A stretch of DNA of 10,776 bases, taken from the NCBI GenBank assembly GCA_946480705.1, contig CAMLLF010000068.1, positions 1 to 10,776 of the forward strand. The letters are read 5' to 3'. This document shows, piece by piece, positions 1-5,847 of this stretch (position 1 is the first letter of the stretch; each line of letters opens with the position of its first letter). Under the pieces are notes generated by a model. That model did not search any database. It worked only from the letters and a program-made list of their open reading frames with translations, and was not told the origin of the DNA. Position numbers and translations under genes: made by a program. The stretch is from an uncultured Lysobacteraceae bacterium. Its GTDB lineage: Bacteria > Pseudomonadota > Gammaproteobacteria > Xanthomonadales > Rhodanobacteraceae.

Positions 1-264
1 GCACTCGCCCGCTGGCTGCCCGACGCCGGCGGCGGCGAATACCGCTTCGACGTCGAGGCGGCTACGGTCGCCGACGCGCTGGCCGCGGCATTCGCGCGAT
101 ACCCGCCGCTGCGTGGCTATGTGGTCGACGAGCAGGGCGCCATCCGTCATCACGTCGCCGTCTTCGTCGACGGCGAAGCGCTGCGCGACAAGTCCCTGTC
201 GTCGGCACCGGCACTGACGCCGCGTTCGGAAATCTATCTGCTGCAAGCCCTGTCCGGAGGTTGA
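1..264 (+). CDS. MoaD/ThiS-family ubiquitin-like protein, 3' part (5' end outside window)
   Basis: The frame is open from base 1 and stops with TGA at 262-264, giving 87 visible C-terminal residues. The tail (RHHVAVFVDGEALRDK, then a polar stretch, then SEIYLLQALSGG) has the order of elements of the beta-grasp MoaD/ThiS family: a strand with an [IV]FV[ND]GE-like motif, a loop, a final strand and a C-terminal Gly-Gly. In this family the terminal glycine is adenylated by an E1-like enzyme and converted to a thiocarboxylate that donates sulphur. The family is usually about 80-95 residues, so only a few residues are likely missing upstream. No E1-like, MoaE or thiG gene is visible, and the downstream neighbour is an Asp-box protein, so this is probably a stand-alone homologue rather than the molybdopterin-synthase small subunit. 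The family is fairly secure; the pathway is unknown. Confidence 0.8.
   Translation, partial: ALARWLPDAGGGEYRFDVEAATVADALAAAFARYPPLRGYVVDEQGAIRHHVAVFVDGEALRDKSLSSAPALTPRSEIYLLQALSGG
256..260 (+). promoter_or_regulatory. Shine-Dalgarno GGAGG embedded in Gly-Gly codons of the upstream gene
   Basis: The bases GGAGG are part of the last two sense codons (GGA GGT) of the MoaD-like gene and lie 6 bases before the ATG at 267. The site decides the start of the Asp-box protein, and it overlaps the codons for the functionally required C-terminal diglycine. Confidence 0.8.
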
Positions 265-266
265 CC

Positions 267-1364
267 ATGAGCGAGCGGTTGCTGGTGTCCACGCGCAAGG
301 GGCTGTTCGCGCTGCACGAGGACGACGAGGACTGGCGCATCGAACGCCATGCGTTTCCGGGCGACAACGTCACGCTCGCGCTGGCCGATGCGCGCGACGG
401 ACGCTGGTACGCCGCGCTGAATCTCGGGCATTTCGGCGTGAAGCTGCAGCGCTCGGACGACCGCGGCGCGAGCTGGCAGGAGATCGCCGTGCCGGCCTAC
501 CCGCACGGCGAAACCTTCGTGACCGGCGACGGCAAGCCGCCGGTACCGGCGAACCTCAGGCTGCTCTGGTCGCTCGAGGCCGGCGGCGCGGACGAGCCCG
601 GCCGTCTCTGGGCCGGCACGATTCCGGGCGGGCTGTTCCGCTCCGACGACGCGGGTGCGTCCTGGCAGCTCGTCGAGTCGTTGTGGAGAAATCCGAATCG
701 GGAAAAGTGGTTCGGCGGCGGCTACGACGCGCCCGGCATCCATTCGATCTGCGTCGATCCGCGCGATGCGCGGCGCCTGCGCGTCGCCGTGTCCTGTGGC
801 GGCGTCTGGCAGACCGACGACGGCGGCGACACCTGGGCGCTCGCTGCCGACGGCATGTTCGCGACCTACATGCCGCCGGAACTGCGCGACGATCCGAACA
901 TCCAGGACCCGCATCGCATGGTGCAGTGCGCCGACGCACCCGACACGCTCTGGGTCCAGCATCACAACGGCGTGTTCGTCAGCCGCGACGGGGCGCGCAG
1001 CTGGCAGGACGTGCCGAACGTCCCGCCGTCGGTGTTCGGCTTCGCCGTCGCGGTGCATCCGCACGATCCCGACACGGCCTGGTTCGTGCCGGCGATCAAG
1101 GACGAATGCCGCATTCCGGTCGACGCGCAGCTGTCGGTCGCGCGGACGCGCGACGGCGGGCGCAGCTTCGAGAGTCTGCGCGAAGGACTGCCGGCGCAGG
1201 CCTACGATCTCGTCTACCGACACGGGCTTGCGATCAATCGCGACGGCAGCCTGCTCGCGATGGCGTCGACGACGGGCGGGCTCTGGCTCAGCGACGATCA
1301 CGGCGACAGCTGGCGCGCGCTGTCGATGAATCTGCCGCCGGTCTACGCGGTGACGTTCGCCTGA
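267..1364 (+). CDS. Asp-box (BNR/sialidase-like) beta-propeller repeat protein
   Basis: This 365-residue protein has no signal peptide or membrane segment, so it is probably cytoplasmic. Six Asp-box motifs (S/T-x-D-x-G-x-S/T-W/F type) are visible: SDDRGASW 63-70, SDDAGASW 126-133, TDDGGDTW 183-190, SRDGARSW 239-246, TRDGGRSF 294-301 and SDDHGDSW 342-349. They occur at roughly propeller-blade spacing. Such proteins are often auto-named exo-alpha-sialidase or VPS10/BNR repeat protein, but no sialidase FRIP motif or arginine triad is obvious, so catalysis should not be assumed. The ATG at 267 is preferred over an in-frame TTG at 261 because GGAGG at 256-260 lies 6 bases upstream of the ATG. The gene starts 2 bases after the MoaD-like stop, so the two form an operon and are probably translationally linked. 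Confidence 0.88.
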   Translation: MSERLLVSTRKGLFALHEDDEDWRIERHAFPGDNVTLALADARDGRWYAALNLGHFGVKLQRSDDRGASWQEIAVPAYPHGETFVTGDGKPPVPANLRLLWSLEAGGADEPGRLWAGTIPGGLFRSDDAGASWQLVESLWRNPNREKWFGGGYDAPGIHSICVDPRDARRLRVAVSCGGVWQTDDGGDTWALAADGMFATYMPPELRDDPNIQDPHRMVQCADAPDTLWVQHHNGVFVSRDGARSWQDVPNVPPSVFGFAVAVHPHDPDTAWFVPAIKDECRIPVDAQLSVARTRDGGRSFESLREGLPAQAYDLVYRHGLAINRDGSLLAMASTTGGLWLSDDHGDSWRALSMNLPPVYAVTFA

Positions 1365-1391
1365 CCGGCCGACGCGGGCGCGCCGGACGTC
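1352..1391. terminator. Weak inverted repeat between convergent genes
   Basis: GACGT (1352-1356) and CCGGC (1365-1369) are complementary to GCCGG (1382-1386) and ACGTC (1387-1391), spanning the 25-base gap between the Asp-box gene stop and the stop of the minus-strand gene. There is no T-tract on either side, so it is at best a weak bidirectional terminator and may be chance in GC-rich DNA. Confidence 0.2.
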
Positions 1392-2148
1392 AGTGCGGCG
1401 CGGTCAGCCGGCTGCCGTCGGCAAACACGATCTCGGCCGGCTCCCAGAGCAGCGTCAGCCGCTCGGCCGGCACGCCGACGAACGCGCGGTCGTCAGGCTC
1501 GGCCGTTCGCATCGCGTTGCCGCAGCGCACGTCGTCGTGCGCGAACGCGTCGAGCGTATCGGCCTGGTCGATCCAGCAATGCGTGCGGCGCCTGCCGGTG
1601 TCGTCGAAAACGTCGACGCCGCCCTTGGCCGAGGCGATAGTGCGGCCCGAGACGTTGACGAGCCGATAGCTCACGACGAGCACGCGCCGGCCGTTGTCGG
1701 CGGATTTCACGCGGACGTCCGCGGGGAGGCCGAGCGCCTCGTCCTGTGTCAGCAGTTCGCGCGCAACGAGGCGCAGTTCCAGCGCGTCGCGCAGCGGTGC
1801 GAGCAGGCGGTCGCGTTCGGCGCGCCGCTGCGCGGCGACGGCGTCGCGCCCGGCCTGCTCGCGCAGGAAGCGCTCCTGCAGTTCGATCGCCTCGCCGAAC
1901 GTGCGCGCGGTGAACGGAAAGTCCGGGTCGGCCATCGACGCCGGCAGCACGTCGCCGTTGCTGCGCTCGAGATAGCCGAGCACGAGTTCGCGCTCGCGCT
2001 CGCCGAGCCGGTCGAGCTGCGGCTGGATCTCCGACAGGTCGTCGACGTCGTACGGCAACCGCGTGCCATAGGGTTTGCGCAGCGCGCCGTAGAGCCCGAG
2101 CGCAGCCATCAGCGCCGCGAGGATCAGCAACCGCGTGCCGAGGCTCAT
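1390..2148 (-). CDS. Membrane-anchored protein of unknown function, coupled to BenE-type transporter
   Basis: This is a 252-residue protein I do not recognise. Residues about 4-21 form one hydrophobic segment followed by a basic stretch (LRKPYGTR). Residues about 85-130 are charged and helical, with coiled-coil character. Residues about 152-250 look like a beta-rich domain: VVSYRLVNVSGRTI, then GGVDVFDDTGRRR, then two cysteines (191, 209). Phrases like 'N.sgrtI..v.g.v.vfDd.G' recall the small beta-sandwich domains (FxLYD or DUF4352-like) of exported lipoproteins, but this is resemblance only. The ATG at 2148 overlaps the BenE-type stop as ATGA, with GGAG 8 bases upstream (CTCC at 2157-2160 on the + strand), so the pair is translationally coupled. 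It might be an accessory of the transporter or simply share its operon. Confidence 0.78.
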   Translation of the reverse strand: MSLGTRLLILAALMAALGLYGALRKPYGTRLPYDVDDLSEIQPQLDRLGERERELVLGYLERSNGDVLPASMADPDFPFTARTFGEAIELQERFLREQAGRDAVAAQRRAERDRLLAPLRDALELRLVARELLTQDEALGLPADVRVKSADNGRRVLVVSYRLVNVSGRTIASAKGGVDVFDDTGRRRTHCWIDQADTLDAFAHDDVRCGNAMRTAEPDDRAFVGVPAERLTLLWEPAEIVFADGSRLTAPH

Positions 2149-3359
2149 GCGCGCGGCTCCGCCTTGCGCCCGGCCCGCTGCACGAGCAGCGCGAGCGTGC
2201 CGGCGACGAGGCCCCAGAACGCCGACTTGATGCCGAACAGCGTGATGCCCGACGCCGTCACGAGAAACGTCAGCAGCGCGGCTTCGCGTTCGCGCTCGTC
2301 GGCCAGCGCGGCGGCGAGGCCGTTGCCGATCGTGCCGAGCAGCGCGAGGCCGGCGATGACGACGACGAGTTCGCGCGGAAACGCCGCGAACACTGCGGCC
2401 ACGGTCGCGCCGAACACGCCGACGAGGCAATAGAACACGCCCGCGGCGACGGCGGCGACATAGCGCCGCGACGGATCCTCGTGCGCCTCGCGGCCCATGC
2501 AGATCGCCGCGGTGATCGCCGCGAGATTCAGCGCGAAGGCGCCGAACGGCGCGAGCACGAGGTTGGTCGCGCCGGTCCAGCCGACGACCGGCGAGATCGG
2601 CGCGGAATAACCCGAGGCCCGCATGACGGCGACGCCGGGCACGTTCTGCGAGGCCATGGTCACGAGGAACAGCGGAATCGCGACGCTGACGATCGCGTTG
2701 AGGGTGAATGCCGGCGTGACCCAGACCGGCGCGGCGACTTCGAGCTTCACCGACTGCCAGTCGAGCAGTCCCTGCACCGCCGCGATCGCGATGCCGACGG
2801 CGAGCGTCGCGACGACCGCATAGCGCGGCTGCCAGCGCCGGAGCAGCACATAGGCGGCGAGCATCGCGAGCGCGAGTCCGAAGCGCGTCTCGAGCGCGAC
2901 GAACGCATCGAGGCCGAAGCGCAGCAGCACGCCGGCGAGCATGCCCGAGGCGACGCCGACCGGCACGCGGTTGATCAGCCGCTCGAATACGCCGGAAAAG
3001 CCGGCTACCGCGATCAGGAACGCCGACACGACGAACGCGCCGGTCGCCTGCTCGATGCCGAGTCCCGCGGCGCCGGCCGTCAGCATCGCCGCGCCCGGCG
3101 TCGACCAGGCCGTGACGACGGGCACCCGGTAGCGCAGCGACAGCGCGATGCAGGTCACCCCCATGCCGAGCCCCAGCGCCCACATCCATGACGCGAGCTG
3201 CTCGGCGGTCGCGCCGGCCGCCTGCGCGGCCTGGAACACGATCGCCGCGGAACTCGTGAAGCCGACGAGCACGGTGACGAAGCCGGCGACGACGGCGGGC
3301 AGCGACACGTCGCGCCAGAAGGACCGCGGCGCGGCGAGGGACGTTTCGGTGGCGGACAT
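2145..3359 (-). CDS. benE: BenE-family benzoate/H+ symporter-like inner-membrane transporter
   Basis: This 404-residue, strongly hydrophobic protein has about 11-12 predicted membrane segments and matches the usual BenE length (about 390-400). Family hallmarks are visible: the N-terminal VVAGFVTVLVGFTSSAAIVF segment, PVVTAWSTPGAAML near residue 80-93, TMASQNVPGVAVMRASGY around 235-252, and PFGAFALNLAAITAAICMG followed by EAHEDPSRRY around 272-300. Characterised BenE proteins are proton-coupled benzoate importers in the inner membrane. No benzoate catabolic genes (benABCD, catechol pathway) are in the window, so the substrate here may be another aromatic or unrelated acid; the symbol denotes family only. 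The ATG at 3359 fits the normal N-terminus but has no clear Shine-Dalgarno sequence. The gene is first of a two-gene minus-strand unit. Confidence 0.92.
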   Translation of the reverse strand: MSATETSLAAPRSFWRDVSLPAVVAGFVTVLVGFTSSAAIVFQAAQAAGATAEQLASWMWALGLGMGVTCIALSLRYRVPVVTAWSTPGAAMLTAGAAGLGIEQATGAFVVSAFLIAVAGFSGVFERLINRVPVGVASGMLAGVLLRFGLDAFVALETRFGLALAMLAAYVLLRRWQPRYAVVATLAVGIAIAAVQGLLDWQSVKLEVAAPVWVTPAFTLNAIVSVAIPLFLVTMASQNVPGVAVMRASGYSAPISPVVGWTGATNLVLAPFGAFALNLAAITAAICMGREAHEDPSRRYVAAVAAGVFYCLVGVFGATVAAVFAAFPRELVVVIAGLALLGTIGNGLAAALADEREREAALLTFLVTASGITLFGIKSAFWGLVAGTLALLVQRAGRKAEPRA

Positions 3360-3417
3360 GGCGACGGGCCGACGGACGAAACCGGCAGCGTAGGCGCGAT
3401 CGCGGTGCGACGGAAGT

Positions 3418-3468
3418 GGCGTGGCGGCGTGCGTCGCAGCGCGCGCGCCGCCACGCCGAAGATTTTTT
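3418..3468 (+). terminator. Terminator-like hairpin plus T6, orphan or attenuator
   Basis: GGCGTGGCGGCG (3418-3429) is perfectly complementary to CGCCGCCACGCC (3446-3457), with a 16-base loop, and six T follow at 3463-3468 after the spacer GAAGA. On the + strand this resembles a Rho-independent terminator, although the T-run starts 5 bases after the stem. No + strand gene lies immediately upstream, so it may be a leader attenuator for the gene at 3609 or a block to antisense transcription. Confidence 0.45.
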
Positions 3469-3543
3469 CCGCCGCGTGATCGATCGCGGCACTCCGGTTC
3501 GAGTCAGGGCGCACGGCCGCCTGCAGACGCATCGGCCGCGCCT

Positions 3544-3567
3544 GGATCCGGCATCGACGCCGGGTCC
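3544..3567 (+). repeat. Stem-loop in leader of PLA2-like gene
   Basis: GGATCCGGC (3544-3552), loop ATCGAC, and GCCGGGTCC (3559-3567) form a 9-bp stem if one T-G (U-G) wobble is allowed. It ends about 27 bases before the GAGGGAG ribosome binding site. Confidence 0.4.
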
Positions 3568-3573
3568 CTCCAC

Positions 3574-3585
3574 GGCCCGCGGGCC
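3574..3585. promoter_or_regulatory. 12-bp perfect palindrome, candidate operator
   Basis: GGCCCGCGGGCC is its own reverse complement and lies 9 bases before the ribosome binding site of the PLA2-like gene. It could be a dimeric repressor site, but GC-rich palindromes of this size are not rare in such DNA. Confidence 0.25.
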
Positions 3586-3593
3586 ATTGATTC

Positions 3594-3602
3594 GAGGGAG
3601 AG
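3594..3602 (+). promoter_or_regulatory. Ribosome binding site deciding a GTG start
   Basis: GAGGGAGAG lies 6 bases upstream of GTG 3609, and no ATG sits in frame before the signal peptide, so the gene begins with GTG. Confidence 0.7.
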
Positions 3603-3608
3603 TCGAAA

Positions 3609-4352
3609 GTGAACAAAGCTGCTTGTTCCACCATCCGTCGCGCCATCGTGCGCAGCCTCGCCGTCGCCGGCCTCGCGCTGGCCGCCTCGGTACAGGCGCA
3701 GACCGTGATGCCGCCGGTGACGGTGACCGCGCCGACCACCGGCGGCGGCACCGTGATCTGCAGCGGCAACGGCTGCGCGATGATGCTGCAGATGATGCAG
3801 TCGCAGGCCTACTACGAGCTGCACGACCAGATGCCGCCGCTCGGCGAGGAGAGCAACACGCCGATCGACCGCAATACGTTCTGCGGCAACCTGCGCAGCC
3901 AGAAGCCCGAAGGCTGCGGCGCGAGCCCGCCGCCCGCGCCGCTCGTGAACATCTCGTTCGACGCGTTCGCGAACTCCTTCGGCAACGGCTGCGGCGACGG
4001 CAGCTGGGCCGGCGACATCGCCGACCTGATTGCCGGCACGCTCGTCGACCATTACTCCGGCGATCCGAACCGGCCGATGTCGGGCATCAACTTCACCGGC
4101 GCCTGCAACGTCCACGACGCCTGCTACGCGGGCCAGGGCGACCGCGGCGGCTGCGACGGCGGCTTCTACACGCAGCTCTCCGGCGTCTGCAGCGCGCAGA
4201 GCGGCGAAGTGCGCGACATCTGCAACGGCTTCGCGCACGCGTATTCGGCGGCGGTGAGCCTCGGCGGCCAGGACGCCTACGACCAGGCCGGACAGGCATA
4301 CCAGTGCGCGCTGTGGCACGACAACATGGACGACAACTCGTGTCCGCGCTGA
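3609..4352 (+). CDS. Secreted phospholipase A2-like protein
   Basis: The product is a 247-residue precursor with a Sec signal peptide: basic N-terminus (IRRAIVR), hydrophobic core (LAVAGLALAASV), and VQA-Q cleavage site after residue 30. A Pro/Thr-rich linker (31-46) follows. Residues 124-131 (FGNGCGDG) resemble the PLA2 calcium loop YGxxCGxG, and GACNVHDACY at 164-173 matches the catalytic CxxHDxC[Y] motif with H169 and D170. C182-D183 within GCDGGF may supply the dyad aspartate, as in group XII-like PLA2. The many cysteines of the mature part suggest disulfides. The family hydrolyses sn-2 acyl chains of phospholipids with Ca2+. About 20 extra residues lie between the loop and His compared with small venom enzymes. 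The GTG start is chosen because GAGGGAGAG at 3594-3602 precedes it and the signal peptide begins there. Activity is inferred, not shown. Confidence 0.72.
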   Translation: MNKAACSTIRRAIVRSLAVAGLALAASVQAQTVMPPVTVTAPTTGGGTVICSGNGCAMMLQMMQSQAYYELHDQMPPLGEESNTPIDRNTFCGNLRSQKPEGCGASPPPAPLVNISFDAFANSFGNGCGDGSWAGDIADLIAGTLVDHYSGDPNRPMSGINFTGACNVHDACYAGQGDRGGCDGGFYTQLSGVCSAQSGEVRDICNGFAHAYSAAVSLGGQDAYDQAGQAYQCALWHDNMDDNSCPR

Positions 4353-5227
4353 TGCGGCGCCTTGGCGCCGGCGCGCTCGTCGCGGCGATCGCCGCCGCTG
4401 TGGCCGGCTTTGCCGGCCGCGATGCCGCCGACGTTGCGGATGCCGCCTCTGTCCCGGCGCGACTCGACGAACGCGATGCGCAGCGCACACCGGTATCGCG
4501 CGCGACTCGTCCGGTCGATCTGCGTGACGCCGTGCGCGATGTCGCGCTGTGGCCGCTGCCCGCGGATGCGCATCTGCCGGGCGTCACGCGCAGCCGGCTG
4601 TCATCGAGCCTCGAGGACTGGATCGCGGGCCTGCCGGCAGCCGACCAGGAGCGCGCGCGGCGCTATGCGGCGCGCTATTCGCCGGCCTACGAGATCGACG
4701 ACAAGGCGGTGCAGGCCTGGCTGCTCGACCGCGGCTTTCCGAGCATCGAGGAGTTCGCCGCGTTCGACTACGCGCGCGATGCGGCCGGCTGCACGCCGCA
4801 GAACTGCGCGAATCCGAAGATCGCGGCGCTGTCGGCCGATCACTTCATCGCGCAATTGGAGCAGGCGCTGCCACCGGCCGGTGCCGGCGGCGATCGCGTG
4901 CTCGGCGGTCTCGACGACGCGGCGCGGCGCGCGGCGGCGCAGTCGTACCTGCAGGCCGGGCTCTACGTCGATCGCGTGCGCAAGAGCGGCAACGTGCTGT
5001 TCGCGGCGTATCTCGACCTGCGCCGCGAGCAGGCCTTCGGGCACGACGCGCGCGCCGGGGCGAACCGCCTGTTCATCGCGGCCTGCGGCGATACGCGCAT
5101 GCGGCTCGACCAGGGCCAGGCGACGCTCGCGGCCGCGCTGCTGCAGAACGCCTACGGTTCGCCGTGCAACAACGTCGGCAAGCCTGCGTTTCCATCGGTC
5201 TCGCCCGCGTTCGCCGCACGTCCGTGA
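4352..5227 (+). CDS. Exported protein of unknown function, coupled to PLA2-like gene
   Basis: I do not recognise this 291-residue protein. It begins with a short basic start and an Ala-rich hydrophobic stretch (residues about 5-21, ending GFAG), which could be a signal peptide or an uncleaved anchor. A disordered, charged region follows to about residue 60. The rest looks mostly helical, with four cysteines (147, 152, 245, 272) that could form two disulfides outside the cytoplasm. The ATG overlaps the upstream stop by one base (TGATG) and has no good Shine-Dalgarno of its own, so translation is probably coupled to the PLA2-like gene; an in-frame GTG at 4340 is an alternative start. The arrangement, a secreted enzyme followed by a coupled helical exported protein, is like lipase/foldase or enzyme/inhibitor pairs, but the lipase-foldase signature is not seen. 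The partner role is inference. Confidence 0.75.
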   Translation: MRRLGAGALVAAIAAAVAGFAGRDAADVADAASVPARLDERDAQRTPVSRATRPVDLRDAVRDVALWPLPADAHLPGVTRSRLSSSLEDWIAGLPAADQERARRYAARYSPAYEIDDKAVQAWLLDRGFPSIEEFAAFDYARDAAGCTPQNCANPKIAALSADHFIAQLEQALPPAGAGGDRVLGGLDDAARRAAAQSYLQAGLYVDRVRKSGNVLFAAYLDLRREQAFGHDARAGANRLFIAACGDTRMRLDQGQATLAAALLQNAYGSPCNNVGKPAFPSVSPAFAARP

Positions 5228-5232
5228 AAGCA

Positions 5233-5260
5233 ACACCGCCGCCAGGGACGGCGGCGGTGT
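5233..5260. terminator. Strong hairpin between convergent units, probable bidirectional terminator
   Basis: ACACCGCCGCC (5233-5243) and GGCGGCGGTGT (5250-5260) form a perfect 11-bp stem with a 6-base loop. It starts 6 bases after the stop at 5227 and lies 27 bases from the minus-strand stop at 5288. The T-tract is poor on both sides (CTTTGCC on +, TTGCTTTC on -), but stem strength and location support a terminator serving both units. Confidence 0.7.
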
Positions 5261-5287
5261 CTTTGCCTCCGGCGAGTCGCCGACGGA

Positions 5288-5752
5288 TCAGGGATCGATC
5301 AGGAAGCTGCAGTTGATCGAGACCGTCGTCGTCGTGCTGAGGCCGTAGGGCGAGGTCACGGTCACCGAAATCTGATTGCCCGAATTGGCGAGGCAGCGCA
5401 CGTCGGCGTAGTCGCCGTGGCGCGAACTCGTGAACTGCACCTCCCCGATCGCATCCCACTCGTAGGCGAGCTCGCCGCGCTTGGGCCAGGCGTCGCAGAA
5501 ATAGCCGGAGTTCACGTAGTCGAACTGGCAGACGATTTCGGTGAACTGCGGCGGCGGCGGATCGGACGCGCCGAGAATGACGAGACCCTTTCCGCTGGTA
5601 CAGCTGCCGTCGAGGACGACGGGACAGTACTTGTCGACACTGCCCGGCGGGCAGGTCGCGGTGTCGAGATCGGGATCGCAGAGCGTCTGGGCCGCGACCG
5701 GCGCGGCGAACGCAGCGGCGCAAAGCGCCACGAGAACGGGATGAACACGCAC
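5288..5752 (-). CDS. Small secreted Cys-rich protein, possible Ig-like fold
   Basis: This 154-residue precursor starts with a clear Sec signal peptide (MRVHPVLVALCAAAFAAPVAAQ), with likely cleavage around residues 21-22. The mature part of about 132 residues has eight cysteines. The C-terminal 90 residues have an Ig-like cadence: a Cys strand (IVCQFDY), a second Cys (GYFCDAWP), a Tyr-x-Trp (AYEWDA), a Cys strand (ADVRCLA), then alternating strands (ISVTVTSPYG, TTTTVSINC). The function is unknown. The start is a GTG with GGAGA 6 bases upstream (on the - strand) and coincides with the signal peptide; the longer open frame upstream is in kinase-gene DNA and is not coding. The gene lies 95 bases after the kinase stop on the same strand, so it may be the third gene of the sigma/kinase unit and a target or envelope partner of it. 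Confidence 0.75.
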   Translation of the reverse strand: MRVHPVLVALCAAAFAAPVAAQTLCDPDLDTATCPPGSVDKYCPVVLDGSCTSGKGLVILGASDPPPPQFTEIVCQFDYVNSGYFCDAWPKRGELAYEWDAIGEVQFTSSRHGDYADVRCLANSGNQISVTVTSPYGLSTTTTVSINCSFLIDP

Positions 5753-5847
5753 GAGAATTCTCCGAATGGGCAAATGCCGGATCTGCGCGGGACGGGCGCC
5801 GGCCCGGGTTACTCGAAGCGGCGCGGACTCATCGATCACGCGTCCGG

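Larger units (their letters stand above)
3360..3608. other. Divergent intergenic region with three inverted repeats, no gene
   Basis: This 249-base gap separates the BenE-type gene (leftward) from the PLA2-like gene (rightward) and must hold both promoters. I see no protein-like ORF and no convincing sigma70 hexamer pair. It contains a terminator-like hairpin (3418-3468), a second stem-loop (3544-3567) and a perfect 12-bp palindrome (3574-3585), the last two just before the PLA2-like ribosome binding site. Confidence 0.6.

Noticed and set aside
234..1301. Minus-strand open frame across the Asp-box gene
   Set aside because: The + strand has six Asp boxes and a proper ribosome site; the reverse frame is low-complexity Arg/Ala/Val.
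267..1364. Secreted sialidase
   Set aside because: There is no signal peptide, FRIP motif or visible arginine triad; Asp boxes alone indicate only a propeller fold.
2149..3573. N-terminal extension of the gene ending at 1390 to a start at 3573
   Set aside because: It would overlap the whole BenE-type gene in another frame; the ATG at 2148 has a good ribosome site and a normal membrane N-terminus.
4352..5227. Lipase-specific foldase (Lif) for the protein downstream of the PLA2-like gene
   Set aside because: The position fits, but the Lif signature (RxxFDY followed by SALGE-like residues) is absent; only an unrelated FDY is seen.
3609..5227. Type VI lipase effector and immunity pair
   Set aside because: The PLA2-like protein has a Sec signal peptide, which type VI effectors do not normally carry, and no VgrG, Hcp or PAAR gene is near; a Sec-exported enzyme with a partner is the simpler reading.
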